This document shows, piece by piece, positions 48,012 through 55,840 of a stretch of 57,730 bases of DNA; the stretch's first letter is position 1; each line of letters opens with the position of its first letter. A program made the translations under genes and the position numbers. The notes under the pieces were generated by a model, which worked only from the letters and a program-made list of their open reading frames with translations, was not told where the DNA came from and ran no database searches. Source of the stretch: Planctomycetota bacterium (lineage in GTDB: Bacteria; Planctomycetota; UBA8742; UBA2392); contig QEVF01000025.1 in assembly GCA_003576915.1 (NCBI GenBank), forward strand, positions 1 to 57,730, written 5' to 3'.

Positions 48012-49184
48012 ATGAAGCTGACCATTCCCGAACTTGCGCTCGTGGTACTGATAGGCCCGGAAAGCCCGGCACGCCGCAAGTTCATGGAACGCAACTTCAG
48101 ACCTGAAGAGATCTTCGAGGCCGACCTGCCCATCCTTGAGGCGCGCCTCGAAGCCGGCCGCTTCACCGTTGTGGGCGGGGAGAACGCCGGCGTGCAAGAC
48201 CGGGCCGGCTTCCACACGCTGTGCCGCCGCCAGTATGTCGAGCCTGTGGCCATCCTGTTTGACCTTCCGGCGCGGCCCGGCGAAGACCATCGCCAGTTGG
48301 CCGCCCGCAGGCACAAGGCCCTGGATCGCGAGGGCTTTCATCGCGCCTTTCTCATTGATTCCGAGGCCCTGGCTTCCAGCGCGCACGTAGAGCGTGCCCC
48401 CCTGCCTGCGCGCCGCCACGAACTGGCAGGCCCCTTTGACATCATCGGAGACATCCACGGCTGCTTTGACGAGCTTTCGGAACTGCTGACCTGGCTGGGC
48501 TACCTGCCCGCCCGCAACGAGAAGGGACAGGAGGTCCTGCGACACCCCGGCGGGCGCAAGGCCGTGTTTCTCGGCGACCTCGTGGACCGCGGTCCCCGCG
48601 TGGTCGAGGTCCTGCGCCTGGTCATGGCCATGTGCGCCGAGGGCAGCCTGTGTGTGCCGGGCAACCACGACGTCAAGTTCGTGCGCAAGCTGCAGGGCCA
48701 CGACGTCAAGGTGGCCCATGGCCTGGAGTTGACCCTGGCCCAGCTCAACGCCCTGCCCCCCGGCCAACGCCAGGCCACGCAGGCCGCCGTGATCGCCTTC
48801 TTGGAGTCCCTGCCCTGGCACTACGTCCTAGACCAGGGCCGGCTGGTGGTCGCCCACGCGGGGCTCAAGGAGTCCATGCATGGACGTGCCGGAGGCCGCG
48901 TCAAGGAGTTCGCCCTCTTTGGCGAAACCACGGGCGAAACGGACGACTACGGCCTGCCCGTGCGTCTGAACTGGGCGCAAAGCTACGAGGGCAAACCCCT
49001 GGTCGTTTATGGACACACGGCCATCAAGGAGCCCGCCTGGCTCAACAACACGGTCTGCATCGACACGGGCTGTGTGTTCGGCGGCAAGCTCACGGCCCTG
49101 CGATACCCCGAGCGCGAGGTGGTGCAGGTGAAGGCGCGGCGGGTTCATTACCCCTCACGCAAGCCTCTGGGCGGCCCCGGTTGA
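48012..49184 (+). CDS. Pnkp-like protein: degenerate kinase plus intact phosphatase, no ligase
   Basis: This 390-residue protein resembles the first two-thirds of bacterial Pnkp, the RNA-end-repair enzyme. The N-terminus T-I-P-E-L-A-L-V-V-L-I-G-P is Pnkp-like, but the P-loop reads G-P-E-S-P-A-R-R-K-F (15-24) and has lost the Gly-Lys-Ser/Thr. The later V-D-A-T-N motif has become V-G-G-E-N. The phosphatase is complete: GDIHG (146-150), GDLVDRG, GNHD, V-V-A-H-A-G and Y-G-H-T. The ligase domain of full Pnkp (about 850 residues) and its Hen1 partner are absent. It is thus likely a 2',3'- or protein phosphatase with a pseudo-kinase. It begins 5 nt after tRNA-Leu. Confidence 0.78.
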   Translation: MKLTIPELALVVLIGPESPARRKFMERNFRPEEIFEADLPILEARLEAGRFTVVGGENAGVQDRAGFHTLCRRQYVEPVAILFDLPARPGEDHRQLAARRHKALDREGFHRAFLIDSEALASSAHVERAPLPARRHELAGPFDIIGDIHGCFDELSELLTWLGYLPARNEKGQEVLRHPGGRKAVFLGDLVDRGPRVVEVLRLVMAMCAEGSLCVPGNHDVKFVRKLQGHDVKVAHGLELTLAQLNALPPGQRQATQAAVIAFLESLPWHYVLDQGRLVVAHAGLKESMHGRAGGRVKEFALFGETTGETDDYGLPVRLNWAQSYEGKPLVVYGHTAIKEPAWLNNTVCIDTGCVFGGKLTALRYPEREVVQVKARRVHYPSRKPLGGPG

Positions 49185-49211
49185 CCGTGAGCGCAGGGCC
49201 CCGCCCAACGA

Positions 49212-49237
49212 AAGAGCGCGGGTCTCCCCGCGCTCTT
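49212..49237. terminator. Bidirectional terminator between convergent genes
   Basis: An 11-bp perfect stem (49212-49222 with 49227-49237) with loop TCTC and A/T-flanked ends lies between the stops at 49184 and 49254. Confidence 0.75.
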
Positions 49238-49253
49238 GGAGGCTGCGATGGCT

Positions 49254-50108
49254 CTACTTGAAGGCAGCGGCGTTCTGCTGCGCCCACTCGTCGAAGGACG
49301 TGGGGTCCTTGCCGCCGACTTCCTTGACGACGTCCGTGACCTTGTCGGCCTTGTTATTGGCCCAGTCGTCGTAGAGGTCGATGAGGCCCTGGGCCAGCCA
49401 CTCGCTCATGCCCATGCCCAGCATGGCTTTCTTGGCGTCAGCGGCGGGAACATCTACATACTTGATGGCCTTGCCCACGGCTGCGGAAAGCTTCTCGGCG
49501 TACTCGCCGTAACTCAGGGCTTCCGGGCCCGTGATGTTGTAGGCCTTCGACGAGTGCCCCTTGCCCGTCAGCACCCCCACCGCCACCGCGGCGATGTCTG
49601 CCGGGTCCACGGCCGCAATCTTGCCCTGCTTCATGGGCGCGTAGAAGGCGCCCTGGCTCTTGATGGAGCCCGCAAACATCAGGAAGTTCGACATGTAGGC
49701 GTGGGGCCGGATGATCGTGTAGGGCACGCCGATCTTGCGCACGTTGACTTCACAGTAGCCCTGGGCCTTGGCCAGCAGGCTCTTGTGTTCCGTGGCCGCG
49801 CCGAAGGCTGAAAGCTTGACAATGTGCTTGAGGCCGCACTTCTTGGCGGCCTTGAGCGCGTTCATTTCCTGCTCGGCCATGTTGGCCGAAGCCACGGTGA
49901 GCAGAAAGAGCTTCTCGCAGCCGGCCATGGCCTTCTCGAGAGTCTCGGGCTTGCCGAGGTCTCCCAGCACGACTTCGACATTGGAACCCTTGAGGCCCGC
50001 CCCCTTCTTGGCATCACGCACAAAGGCGCGAACCTTGACACCCTTCTCCGCCAACTGACGAATCACATGGCCGCTGATATTGCCGGTCGCGCCGGTTACG
50101 AGAATCAT
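49254..50108 (-). CDS. NmrA-like NAD(P)-binding SDR-family protein
   Basis: This is an atypical short-chain dehydrogenase/NmrA-type protein of 284 residues. The Rossmann motif G-A-T-G-N-I-S-G near residue 6 is followed by the NADP-preferring arginines (A-F-V-R-D). The segments H-I-V-K-L-S-A-F-G, Y-T-I-I-R-P and N-I-T-G-P-E-A-L-S-Y follow. Such proteins are quinone reductases (YtfG-like) or redox sensors; the substrate is unknown. There is no Tyr-x-x-x-Lys pair, as expected for the atypical group. It stands alone behind a shared terminator. Confidence 0.82.
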   Translation of the reverse strand: MILVTGATGNISGHVIRQLAEKGVKVRAFVRDAKKGAGLKGSNVEVVLGDLGKPETLEKAMAGCEKLFLLTVASANMAEQEMNALKAAKKCGLKHIVKLSAFGAATEHKSLLAKAQGYCEVNVRKIGVPYTIIRPHAYMSNFLMFAGSIKSQGAFYAPMKQGKIAAVDPADIAAVAVGVLTGKGHSSKAYNITGPEALSYGEYAEKLSAAVGKAIKYVDVPAADAKKAMLGMGMSEWLAQGLIDLYDDWANNKADKVTDVVKEVGGKDPTSFDEWAQQNAAAFK

Positions 50109-50183
50109 GCTCGCTCCTGTGGATGATGGGTATTGCGTCGCCAGACTCTATAGGCGCGGCGCGGCAAAGCAAGTGGGCCGCAC

Positions 50184-50504
50184 TCAGCCGCGCGCGCTCC
50201 AGGGCCAGCGAAAGGCCTCAACGGGATCATAGCCGCTGCCGCCAAAAGGCTGGCAGCGCATGAGCCGCAGCAGGCCCATGGCCAGGCCCTGGAAAAGGCC
50301 GCGCCGCACAATGGCCTGGAACATGTACTCGCTGCAGGTGGGCTCAAAGCGGCACAGGCGCGGCAGCAGGGGGCTGAGGACTTGCTTGTAAAGCCAGATC
50401 AGTGCCAGGAAGGGCGCCAGGCGCCAGGCCCAGAGCCGGCGCCACGGCCCCTGGGCCTTCAGGGCGCCGGCGAAGTCCATGGGCTCGTGGGCGTGGCTGC
50501 ACAC
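50184..50504 (-). CDS. yidD: Membrane protein insertion efficiency factor YidD
   Basis: YidD aids YidC-dependent insertion at the inner face of the membrane. The 106 residues carry the whole signature: Y-K-Q-V-L-S-P-L-L-P-R-L-C-R-F-E-P-T-C-S then G-L-L-R-L-M-R-C-Q-P-F-G-G-S-G-Y-D-P-V. About 35 residues precede the usual start, so an internal start may also be used. It begins 2 bp after the SPFH gene stop, unlike the usual rnpA-yidD-yidC operon. Confidence 0.92.
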   Translation of the reverse strand: MCSHAHEPMDFAGALKAQGPWRRLWAWRLAPFLALIWLYKQVLSPLLPRLCRFEPTCSEYMFQAIVRRGLFQGLAMGLLRLMRCQPFGGSGYDPVEAFRWPWSARG

Positions 50505-50506
50505 GG

Positions 50507-51445
50507 TTACTTTTTCTCGTCGTCGTCGAGGCCAAGCTGCATGAGGATGCTGCCGTTTCCGCCCATCACTTTAGGCATGACGCCGTCCCACTTCTCGAGG
50601 AAGCGCCACTTGAGCAGGGTGGTGGTGATACTGGCGGCCAGGGCCTTCTGGGCTTCGGCCTCGGCGGTGGCCTGAATCTTGGTGCGTTCGGCTTCAGCCT
50701 CGGCGCTGATGCGGGTGCGGTAGGCCTGGGCGTCGGTTTCAAACTGCTGGGCCTGCTTCTTGGCCTCGGCCTCGACGATCTGCTGCTGGGCCTGGATCTT
50801 CTTGCGCTTGAGTTCGTTCTCCTCCTGCTGCGCGCGCTGCTCGGCCACCTGCTTGGCCTCGATGGCCTGGTTGAAGGTGGCGTCGAAGTCGAAGTTGGTG
50901 ATGCTGACCTCGACCACGACCAGCCCGGAGTCGGCCAGCTCCTTCTTGATCTGCTCGGTGATCAGGAGCTTGGCCTCGGCGCGCTGACGGATCAGGTTTT
51001 CCGCCGAGAACTTGGCCGTGACGGCCTTGGTGATTTCGGCGATGCGCGGGCGCATCAGCACCCGCTCCCAGTCCAGGTTGTCCGCGCCGATCTTCTTGTA
51101 GAGCTGGGCGACCTTGCCGGGCTCAGGGTAGTAGTTCACGGCAATCGTAGTCTGCACCTGCTGAAGGTCAAAGCTGGCCGCCGCCACGCGCTCTTCGACC
51201 ACCACCTGCCGCACGTTGATGTTCTCAACGTCGGCCCAGGGCGCCTTGAGGTGGAAGCCTTCCTCCAGCGGGGTGTCCGCGACATCGCCAAACACCTTGT
51301 AGACGCCACGGGTGCCGGCATCCACCACCGCGTAGAAGCTGCTGACAAACGCGATGACGACAAAGAACAGGACCACGGCAACCACGCCGCCCACAATCAG
51401 CTTCACGGGCGGCTTTCCGGGCTCATAGCGCGATGGAGTGGACAT
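50507..51445 (-). CDS. SPFH-domain (prohibitin/HflC-like) membrane protein
   Basis: This 312-residue protein is anchored by one N-terminal TM helix (16-37). The SPFH domain carries A-G-T-R-G-V-Y-K-V-F-G, E-G-F-H-L-K-A-P and V-N-Y-Y-P-E-P. A long coiled coil rich in Ala, Glu and Gln (about 190-275) and a short tail follow. Prohibitin-like proteins form large membrane scaffolds and regulate FtsH-type proteases. No FtsH or NfeD is adjacent. ATG 51445, with GGGAAG upstream, is used; an ATG at 51466 is in frame. It precedes yidD and follows a small ORF. Confidence 0.88.
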   Translation of the reverse strand: MSTPSRYEPGKPPVKLIVGGVVAVVLFFVVIAFVSSFYAVVDAGTRGVYKVFGDVADTPLEEGFHLKAPWADVENINVRQVVVEERVAAASFDLQQVQTTIAVNYYPEPGKVAQLYKKIGADNLDWERVLMRPRIAEITKAVTAKFSAENLIRQRAEAKLLITEQIKKELADSGLVVVEVSITNFDFDATFNQAIEAKQVAEQRAQQEENELKRKKIQAQQQIVEAEAKKQAQQFETDAQAYRTRISAEAEAERTKIQATAEAEAQKALAASITTTLLKWRFLEKWDGVMPKVMGGNGSILMQLGLDDDEKK

Positions 51446-51458
51446 GTCTCTTCCCTTT

Positions 51459-51647
51459 CTAGCCATTCAGGTGACGAAGCGCCTCAGCTGGGTTGAACGG
51501 TTCAAGGCCCCCGGCGTCAAACAGCCCGCAGCGGATGCCTGCGGCCTCGCAACGGGCCTCCAGTTCGCAGGCAAAGCCGCGATACATGGCCTTGCCGCGC
51601 GGCAGGACCTCCCCCGTGAACTGCACCTGCACGGGGTCTTCAGCCAT
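51459..51647 (-). CDS. Small hypothetical protein upstream of the SPFH gene
   Basis: This 62-residue soluble peptide is of unknown function. Features are an early beta strand (V-Q-V-Q-F-T-G-E-V), then A-M-Y-R-G-F-A-C-E-L-E-A-R-C-E-A-A-G-I-R-C-G-L-F-D. Two Cys near one another and a G-L-F-D-A-G-G turn are the only notable features. The stop lies 13 bp before the SPFH start. ATG 51647 is chosen; the frame is open upstream to 51788, but that stretch covers a palindromic repeat. Confidence 0.4.
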   Translation of the reverse strand: MAEDPVQVQFTGEVLPRGKAMYRGFACELEARCEAAGIRCGLFDAGGLEPFNPAEALRHLNG

Positions 51648-51752
51648 GGGGCAATCAAGCTCAAACCGGTTCACAGGCGGTATTGTTGCGGCGTCCTGGC
51701 GCTTCGCCACTCCAAAATCCCGCCGCAGTTGTAGCGTCGTGCGCGCCGTTCT

Positions 51753-51779
51753 GCGGCATCGGCACTCTGCCGATGCCGC
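51753..51779. repeat. GCATCGGC/GCCGATGC palindrome
   Basis: An 11-bp perfect inverted repeat (51753-51763 with 51769-51779) with a 5-nt loop, of the same family as 2537-2630 and 57594-57651. It lies between the small ORF and the aspartate kinase stop. Confidence 0.75.
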
Positions 51780-51797
51780 GCGGCCCAATCCAGCCCC

Positions 51798-53123
51798 CTA
51801 CGACTCGAACAGGGCGCGGTGCAGCGCGGGGATGGCGGCCTTGATGTCGTCGTCGGCAATCAGCAGGCTCAGGTTGATCTTGTTGGCGCCCTGGGAGATC
51901 ATCTCCACGTTCACCTCCGCGTCGCGCAGGGCCGCGAAAATCCGCGCTCCGATGCCGCGCTGATACTTCACGTTCTTGCCCACGATGCAGACAATCGTGC
52001 GGTCCGTCGTGATGGTGACGCGGCCGAACTGCTCGAGCTCTTTGACGGCGGCATTGAGCTTGTCGAGTTCGGCGCAGGTCATGGAAACGCTGATCTCGCT
52101 GGTGGTCACCATGTCAATGTCCACGCCGTGGCGCCCCATCACGTCAAAGACCTTGGCCAGAAAGCCGGGCTGGCCCAGCATGCGCTCGCTTTCGATGGTG
52201 ACGACGCACTGGCTTTCCTTGTAGGCGATGCTGGTCACGGGGCGTTCGTCGGCGCTGCCGTCCTGCGTGATCACCGTGCCGGGGTGGTCGGGCCGGTTGG
52301 TGTTGAGCACCCGCACCGGAATGTTGTGCGTCACGGCAGGCAGCAGGGTACTGGGGTGCAGCACGCGGCCGCCGTAGTAGGCCAGTTCGCTTGCTTCAGC
52401 AAAACTCATGAACGGAATGCTCCTGGCCTGGGGAATCACGCTGGGGTCAGCGGTCATCACGCCGTCGGTGTCGGTCCAGATTTCGCATTCCTCGGCGTCA
52501 ATGGCGCTGGCGACGAGCGTGGCCGTAAAATCGCTGCCGTTGCGGCCCACGGTGGTCCAGTCGCCCGCAGGCGTCTTGCCGATGAAGCCGGTGATGATGG
52601 GAACCGTGTTCTTGGGCACGCGCCTGTCGAACTCGGCCTTGAAGCCGGCCTCCCAGCCCTTGATGGGCCGGGCCTGGCCGAACTTGTCGTCGGTGATGAA
52701 GCCCAGTTCGTTGATGTCGTAGGCCTCGGCGCGGATGCCGTTGCGCGTGAAGAAGTCCGCGATCACACGGCAGCTCATGCGCTCGCCGAAGCCCGACAGG
52801 TAGTCATTGGTGCGCGCGCTGTATTCGCGCACCAGGGCAATGCCTCGGAGCAGGTCTTCGATTTCGCGGAAGTGGGCGTTGAGCATGTAGTCCTTGCACC
52901 CGCACTGCACCAGGACTTCCTTCTGGCGGTTGATGACGGGCGAGGCGTCGGGCTTGCCCGCGGCGGCGGCCTTGCCGCAGGCGATCAGCGCGTTGGTGAT
53001 GCCCTTGTGGGCGGAGGAAACGACCACGGGCTTGCGCGCCAGGCGGCCCTTGACGATCTCGAACACTTTCTGGATCTGCTTGCCGTCGGCAACGCTTGAG
53101 CCGCCGAATTTCATGACCAGCAT
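51798..53123 (-). CDS. lysC: Aspartate kinase with tandem ACT domains
   Basis: Aspartokinase makes aspartyl phosphate, the first step to lysine, threonine and methionine. The 441-residue protein begins [11 protein letters not shown]. It has the F-G-E-R-M-S and [10 protein letters not shown] segments, the nucleotide loop [12 protein letters not shown], and two C-terminal ACT domains for feedback control ([13 protein letters not shown], then [10 protein letters not shown]). No homoserine dehydrogenase domain is fused. ATG 53123 fits the family; the frame runs to 53213. It is not in an operon with other aspartate-family genes. Confidence 0.93.
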   Translation of the reverse strand: MLVMKFGGSSVADGKQIQKVFEIVKGRLARKPVVVSSAHKGITNALIACGKAAAAGKPDASPVINRQKEVLVQCGCKDYMLNAHFREIEDLLRGIALVREYSARTNDYLSGFGERMSCRVIADFFTRNGIRAEAYDINELGFITDDKFGQARPIKGWEAGFKAEFDRRVPKNTVPIITGFIGKTPAGDWTTVGRNGSDFTATLVASAIDAEECEIWTDTDGVMTADPSVIPQARSIPFMSFAEASELAYYGGRVLHPSTLLPAVTHNIPVRVLNTNRPDHPGTVITQDGSADERPVTSIAYKESQCVVTIESERMLGQPGFLAKVFDVMGRHGVDIDMVTTSEISVSMTCAELDKLNAAVKELEQFGRVTITTDRTIVCIVGKNVKYQRGIGARIFAALRDAEVNVEMISQGANKINLSLLIADDDIKAAIPALHRALFES

Positions 53124-53413
53124 GGCTTCACACCGGGCCTTTCGCCCCTTGAACTGTTCCGGCGCTGACTCGCCCCTGACTGGTGAAGATGGGACCGCCA
53201 GAAAGAGCAGCAAAACCAGGCGCCAGCAAAGCGACCGCCTCGAACCTTCGAGGGCCGGTTACTTTCGCTTTCGCTGGCTTGTCATGGTCTCTGCCGTGGG
53301 CGGCCTTGCGCAATGCACCTTGCGGGGCGGGAAGATAGTCACCAACGCCCCGACCCGCAAGGCCCTCACTTCAGTTCCTGCCTCCAACAGCCGATAGCCT
53401 GCCTGGAGAACCC

Positions 53414-53785
53414 ATGTCCGGACTCGAACCCAACTCGACAAGCACCCTCACCAGCGGCCGGCAATCCGCTTCGCGCTCGTCCCTGCTGCTGGTCGCGGCC
53501 ATGCTGGCCTCCCTCGGCATCCTGCTCTCCAACAGCATCATCCCCAACTACCACGAACATCAGGACTGCCTCCGACGGGCCGCCGCCATGGAGGCCGCCC
53601 TTGAAGAACGGCGCGAGACGGTCGAGCGCCTGCAGGGCGAGATCGACGCGTTTAGCGACCCTTATTATCTTGCGCAGATTTTACCTTCTAGGTACAATTT
53701 CCGGTGGGATGAGAAGTCCGAGGCTTGGCGTGCTCGCGTCGGCGCGTCTGAACCCCCGCCGGGGAACAGCGTGTCCAGCCGATAG
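53414..53785 (+). CDS. FtsB/DivIC-like septum-associated membrane protein
   Basis: This 123-residue bitopic protein has a polar N-terminus, one TM helix (about 22-43), and a coiled coil (R-R-A-A-A-M-E-A-A-L-E-E-R-R-E-T-V-E-R-L). It then has S-D-P-Y-Y-L-A-Q-I-L-P-S-R-Y-N-F, matching the D-P-x-Y-x-E-x-x-A-R tail of FtsB/DivIC. The family is short and poorly conserved, so the call is by architecture. The gene starts about 290 bp after the lysC start on the other strand; I saw no other feature in that gap. A fliM gene follows 20 bp later. Confidence 0.5.
   Translation: MSGLEPNSTSTLTSGRQSASRSSLLLVAAMLASLGILLSNSIIPNYHEHQDCLRRAAAMEAALEERRETVERLQGEIDAFSDPYYLAQILPSRYNFRWDEKSEAWRARVGASEPPPGNSVSSR
53670..53698 (+). 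promoter_or_regulatory. Possible internal promoter for fliM
   Basis: TTGCGC (53670-53675), a 17-bp spacer and TACAAT (53693-53698) lie in an AT-rich patch inside the FtsB-like gene, 107 nt before the fliM ATG. Confidence 0.35.
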
Positions 53786-53805
53786 CGCCGGCCCAAAAGG
53801 CGGCC

Positions 53806-54777
53806 ATGGCGGACACACTCAAGCAAAGTGAACTGGAGTCTCTCCTCAAAGTCGTGGGCGAAAAGCCCCCGGCCCCGGCCGCGCCTCGGCAGGCCGCGCC
53901 CGCGGTGACGAACTACGACTTCAAGCGCCCCGAGCGTGTGGGCAAAGAGCAGATCCGCGCCCTGGAGCGCCTGCACGAAGTTTTTGCGCGCAACGTATCG
54001 GCGGCGCTGTCCAGCCAGATGCGCACCCTCATTGACTGCCGCCTGCTGGGCACCGAGCAGGCGACCTACCAGGAGTTCACCCTCGGCGTCTCGAACCCGA
54101 CCTGCTTCAACCTGATCCGGGCGCCCGAGCTGGAGGGCGAGCTGATCCTGGACATCAACCCCAGGCTGGTCTTCGGCATGTTTGACAAGCTCACGGGCGG
54201 AGGCTCGGCACGCTTTGAGGCCCCGGCCCGCGCACTGTCCGAGCTTGAGTGGAAGGTCATGCGCCCCACCCTCAATCGCGTGCTTGAGCAGCTTCGCAAC
54301 GCCTGGGAGAGCCTCGCGCCGATGCGCTTTGAGTGGGCCAGCCACGAAACCAACCCCCAGCTTGCGCAAAGCATCGCGCCCAATGAGCCTGTGGTCCTGA
54401 TCTCCTTTGAAATGACGCTCAGTGCCGAGCAGAACGGCCGCATGACCCTTTGCCTGCCCCACAACCTCATCGAGCCCGTGCTCTCGCGCATCTCCGGTCT
54501 GTGGCTTGGCAACAAGGTCCATCGCGACGAGCACACCCGCGACAGCATCCGCGGCCGCCTCGCCACGGCCCCCGTGGAACTCACCTGCACGCTCGAACCC
54601 ATCCATATGTCCCTCAAAGAACTGAGCGAGCTGGAAGTCGGCCATATCATCACCCTCTCCCACCCCGTCGAAACGCCGCTGCTCATCGAACTCGACGGCC
54701 AGCCCACCTTCCTGGGCAAGCTCGGCCAGCTCAAGTCGCGCGGCACGACCTGCGTTCGCATCACGGGCGAAAGCTGA
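53806..54777 (+). CDS. fliM: Flagellar motor switch protein FliM
   Basis: FliM is the C-ring protein that binds phospho-CheY and sets rotation direction. The 323 residues start with an N-terminal L-K-Q-S-E-L-E-S-L-L motif, matching the CheY-binding EIDALL peptide. Then comes F-K-R-P-E-R-V-G-K-E-Q-I-R-A-L-E-R-L-H-E-V-F, the CheC-like middle domain (L-I-L-D-I-N-P-R-L-V-F-G-M-F-D-K-L-T-G-G) and a C-terminal SpoA/FliN-like domain (V-E-L-T-C-T-L-E, then L-E-V-G-H-I-I-T-L). It is isolated from fliN, fliG and other flagellar genes in the window. Confidence 0.92.
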   Translation: MADTLKQSELESLLKVVGEKPPAPAAPRQAAPAVTNYDFKRPERVGKEQIRALERLHEVFARNVSAALSSQMRTLIDCRLLGTEQATYQEFTLGVSNPTCFNLIRAPELEGELILDINPRLVFGMFDKLTGGGSARFEAPARALSELEWKVMRPTLNRVLEQLRNAWESLAPMRFEWASHETNPQLAQSIAPNEPVVLISFEMTLSAEQNGRMTLCLPHNLIEPVLSRISGLWLGNKVHRDEHTRDSIRGRLATAPVELTCTLEPIHMSLKELSELEVGHIITLSHPVETPLLIELDGQPTFLGKLGQLKSRGTTCVRITGES

Positions 54778-54964
54778 ACAGACCCTCGACGGCCTCCGCC
54801 TCACTTCGGCGCAACCTGCCTGCCGTAGCATGGATGCGTTTGTGTTGCCATGCACGTGCGAGAATTCGCTTGCGGTTGAAAGCATTTCGGACAGAATCGA
54901 AGCATTCAATTTTGTCCCATTCTTTGGCTGGCCACTGGCCGGCTAACCGCATGCGAGGTCCATC

Positions 54965-55810
54965 ATGCCCCTCCGTAGGTACGTTTTTGCAGCCACAATG
55001 CTGCTGGCAGCCCTGGCTGCCTCGGGATTGAGAGCCGCGCCTCTCGACCCCAACTCGTTCACGTCGCTGGGAACATTGAACCTCGCGGCGGGCAGCTACA
55101 CCGTGGACTCGACGGCCATGACCCTGACGGGTCCGGGCACGAACTTCAACGGTGTGGCTTCGGGCAGCATCTGCGTTTTCTGCTTTGACACCATCACCGT
55201 GCAGTCCGGTGCGACCGTGACCTGCACCGGCACGCGGCCCGTGGCCTTTCTGTCCAAGGGCACCGCGATCATTTCCGGCACCATCTCCGCCGACGGCGGT
55301 GACGCCCAGGTGGGCTTCACCGGCTTTACACCCGCGGGCGGCGCCGGCGGCGGTGCGGGCGGCACGGCGGGCGATCCCGGCCTTGCCATCCCCAACGGCA
55401 ACGGCGGCGGCCCCGGCGGCGGCACGGCCTCCAGCGGCAACTCGGCCTCCGGCGGCGGCGGCTTTGGCAGCGCCGGCGCCAACGGCGGCGGCAGCGGCAC
55501 ACCCGGCATGCCCGGCGGCGCGGCCTACGGCGACCTGGCCACCCTGCTGCAGGGCGGCTCGGGCGGCGGCGGCGGCGAGTACACCGGCGGCGGCGGCGGC
55601 GGCGGTGCCATTGAACTTGGCGCCATCGGTGCCATCACCATCAACTCCACTGGCATCCTCAGCGCCGACGGCGGCGACGGCGAAGTAGCCAACTACGGCG
55701 CTTCCGGCGGCGGTTCCGGCGGCGGCATCTACGTTCACAGCAACGCCGGCCTCACGCTTGCAGGCACCATCCGCGTGCGAGGCGGCGGAGGCGGCAAGGG
55801 AGGATGCTGA
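54965..55810 (+). CDS. Gly-rich surface protein, N-terminal part, ended by in-frame TGA
   Basis: This 281-codon reading frame starts with a signal peptide (Y-V-F-A-A-T-M-L-L-A-A-L-A-A-S-G-L-R-A) at ATG 54965, 8 nt after GAGG. Beta-helix-like strands follow (S-L-G-T-L-N-L-A-A-G-S-Y-T-V, then I-T-V-Q-S-G-A-T-V). After that a low-complexity Gly/Ala/Ser region (about 120-220) and further strands lead to a Gly-rich end (R-V-R-G-G-G-G-G-K-G-G-C). The next codon is TGA (55808). The same frame then continues to 57481 without another stop, so this is the front of one 838-codon protein interrupted once. The function is likely surface display or adhesion. Confidence 0.75.
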   Translation: MPLRRYVFAATMLLAALAASGLRAAPLDPNSFTSLGTLNLAAGSYTVDSTAMTLTGPGTNFNGVASGSICVFCFDTITVQSGATVTCTGTRPVAFLSKGTAIISGTISADGGDAQVGFTGFTPAGGAGGGAGGTAGDPGLAIPNGNGGGPGGGTASSGNSASGGGGFGSAGANGGGSGTPGMPGGAAYGDLATLLQGGSGGGGGEYTGGGGGGGAIELGAIGAITINSTGILSADGGDGEVANYGASGGGSGGGIYVHSNAGLTLAGTIRVRGGGGGKGGC

Positions 55811-55840
55811 GGGGCTGCCGGCGGAGGCGCCGGGGGCCGT

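Noticed and set aside
53124..53413. A gene in the gap between lysC and the FtsB-like gene
   Set aside because: Only short frames without RBS or family features; treated as intergenic.
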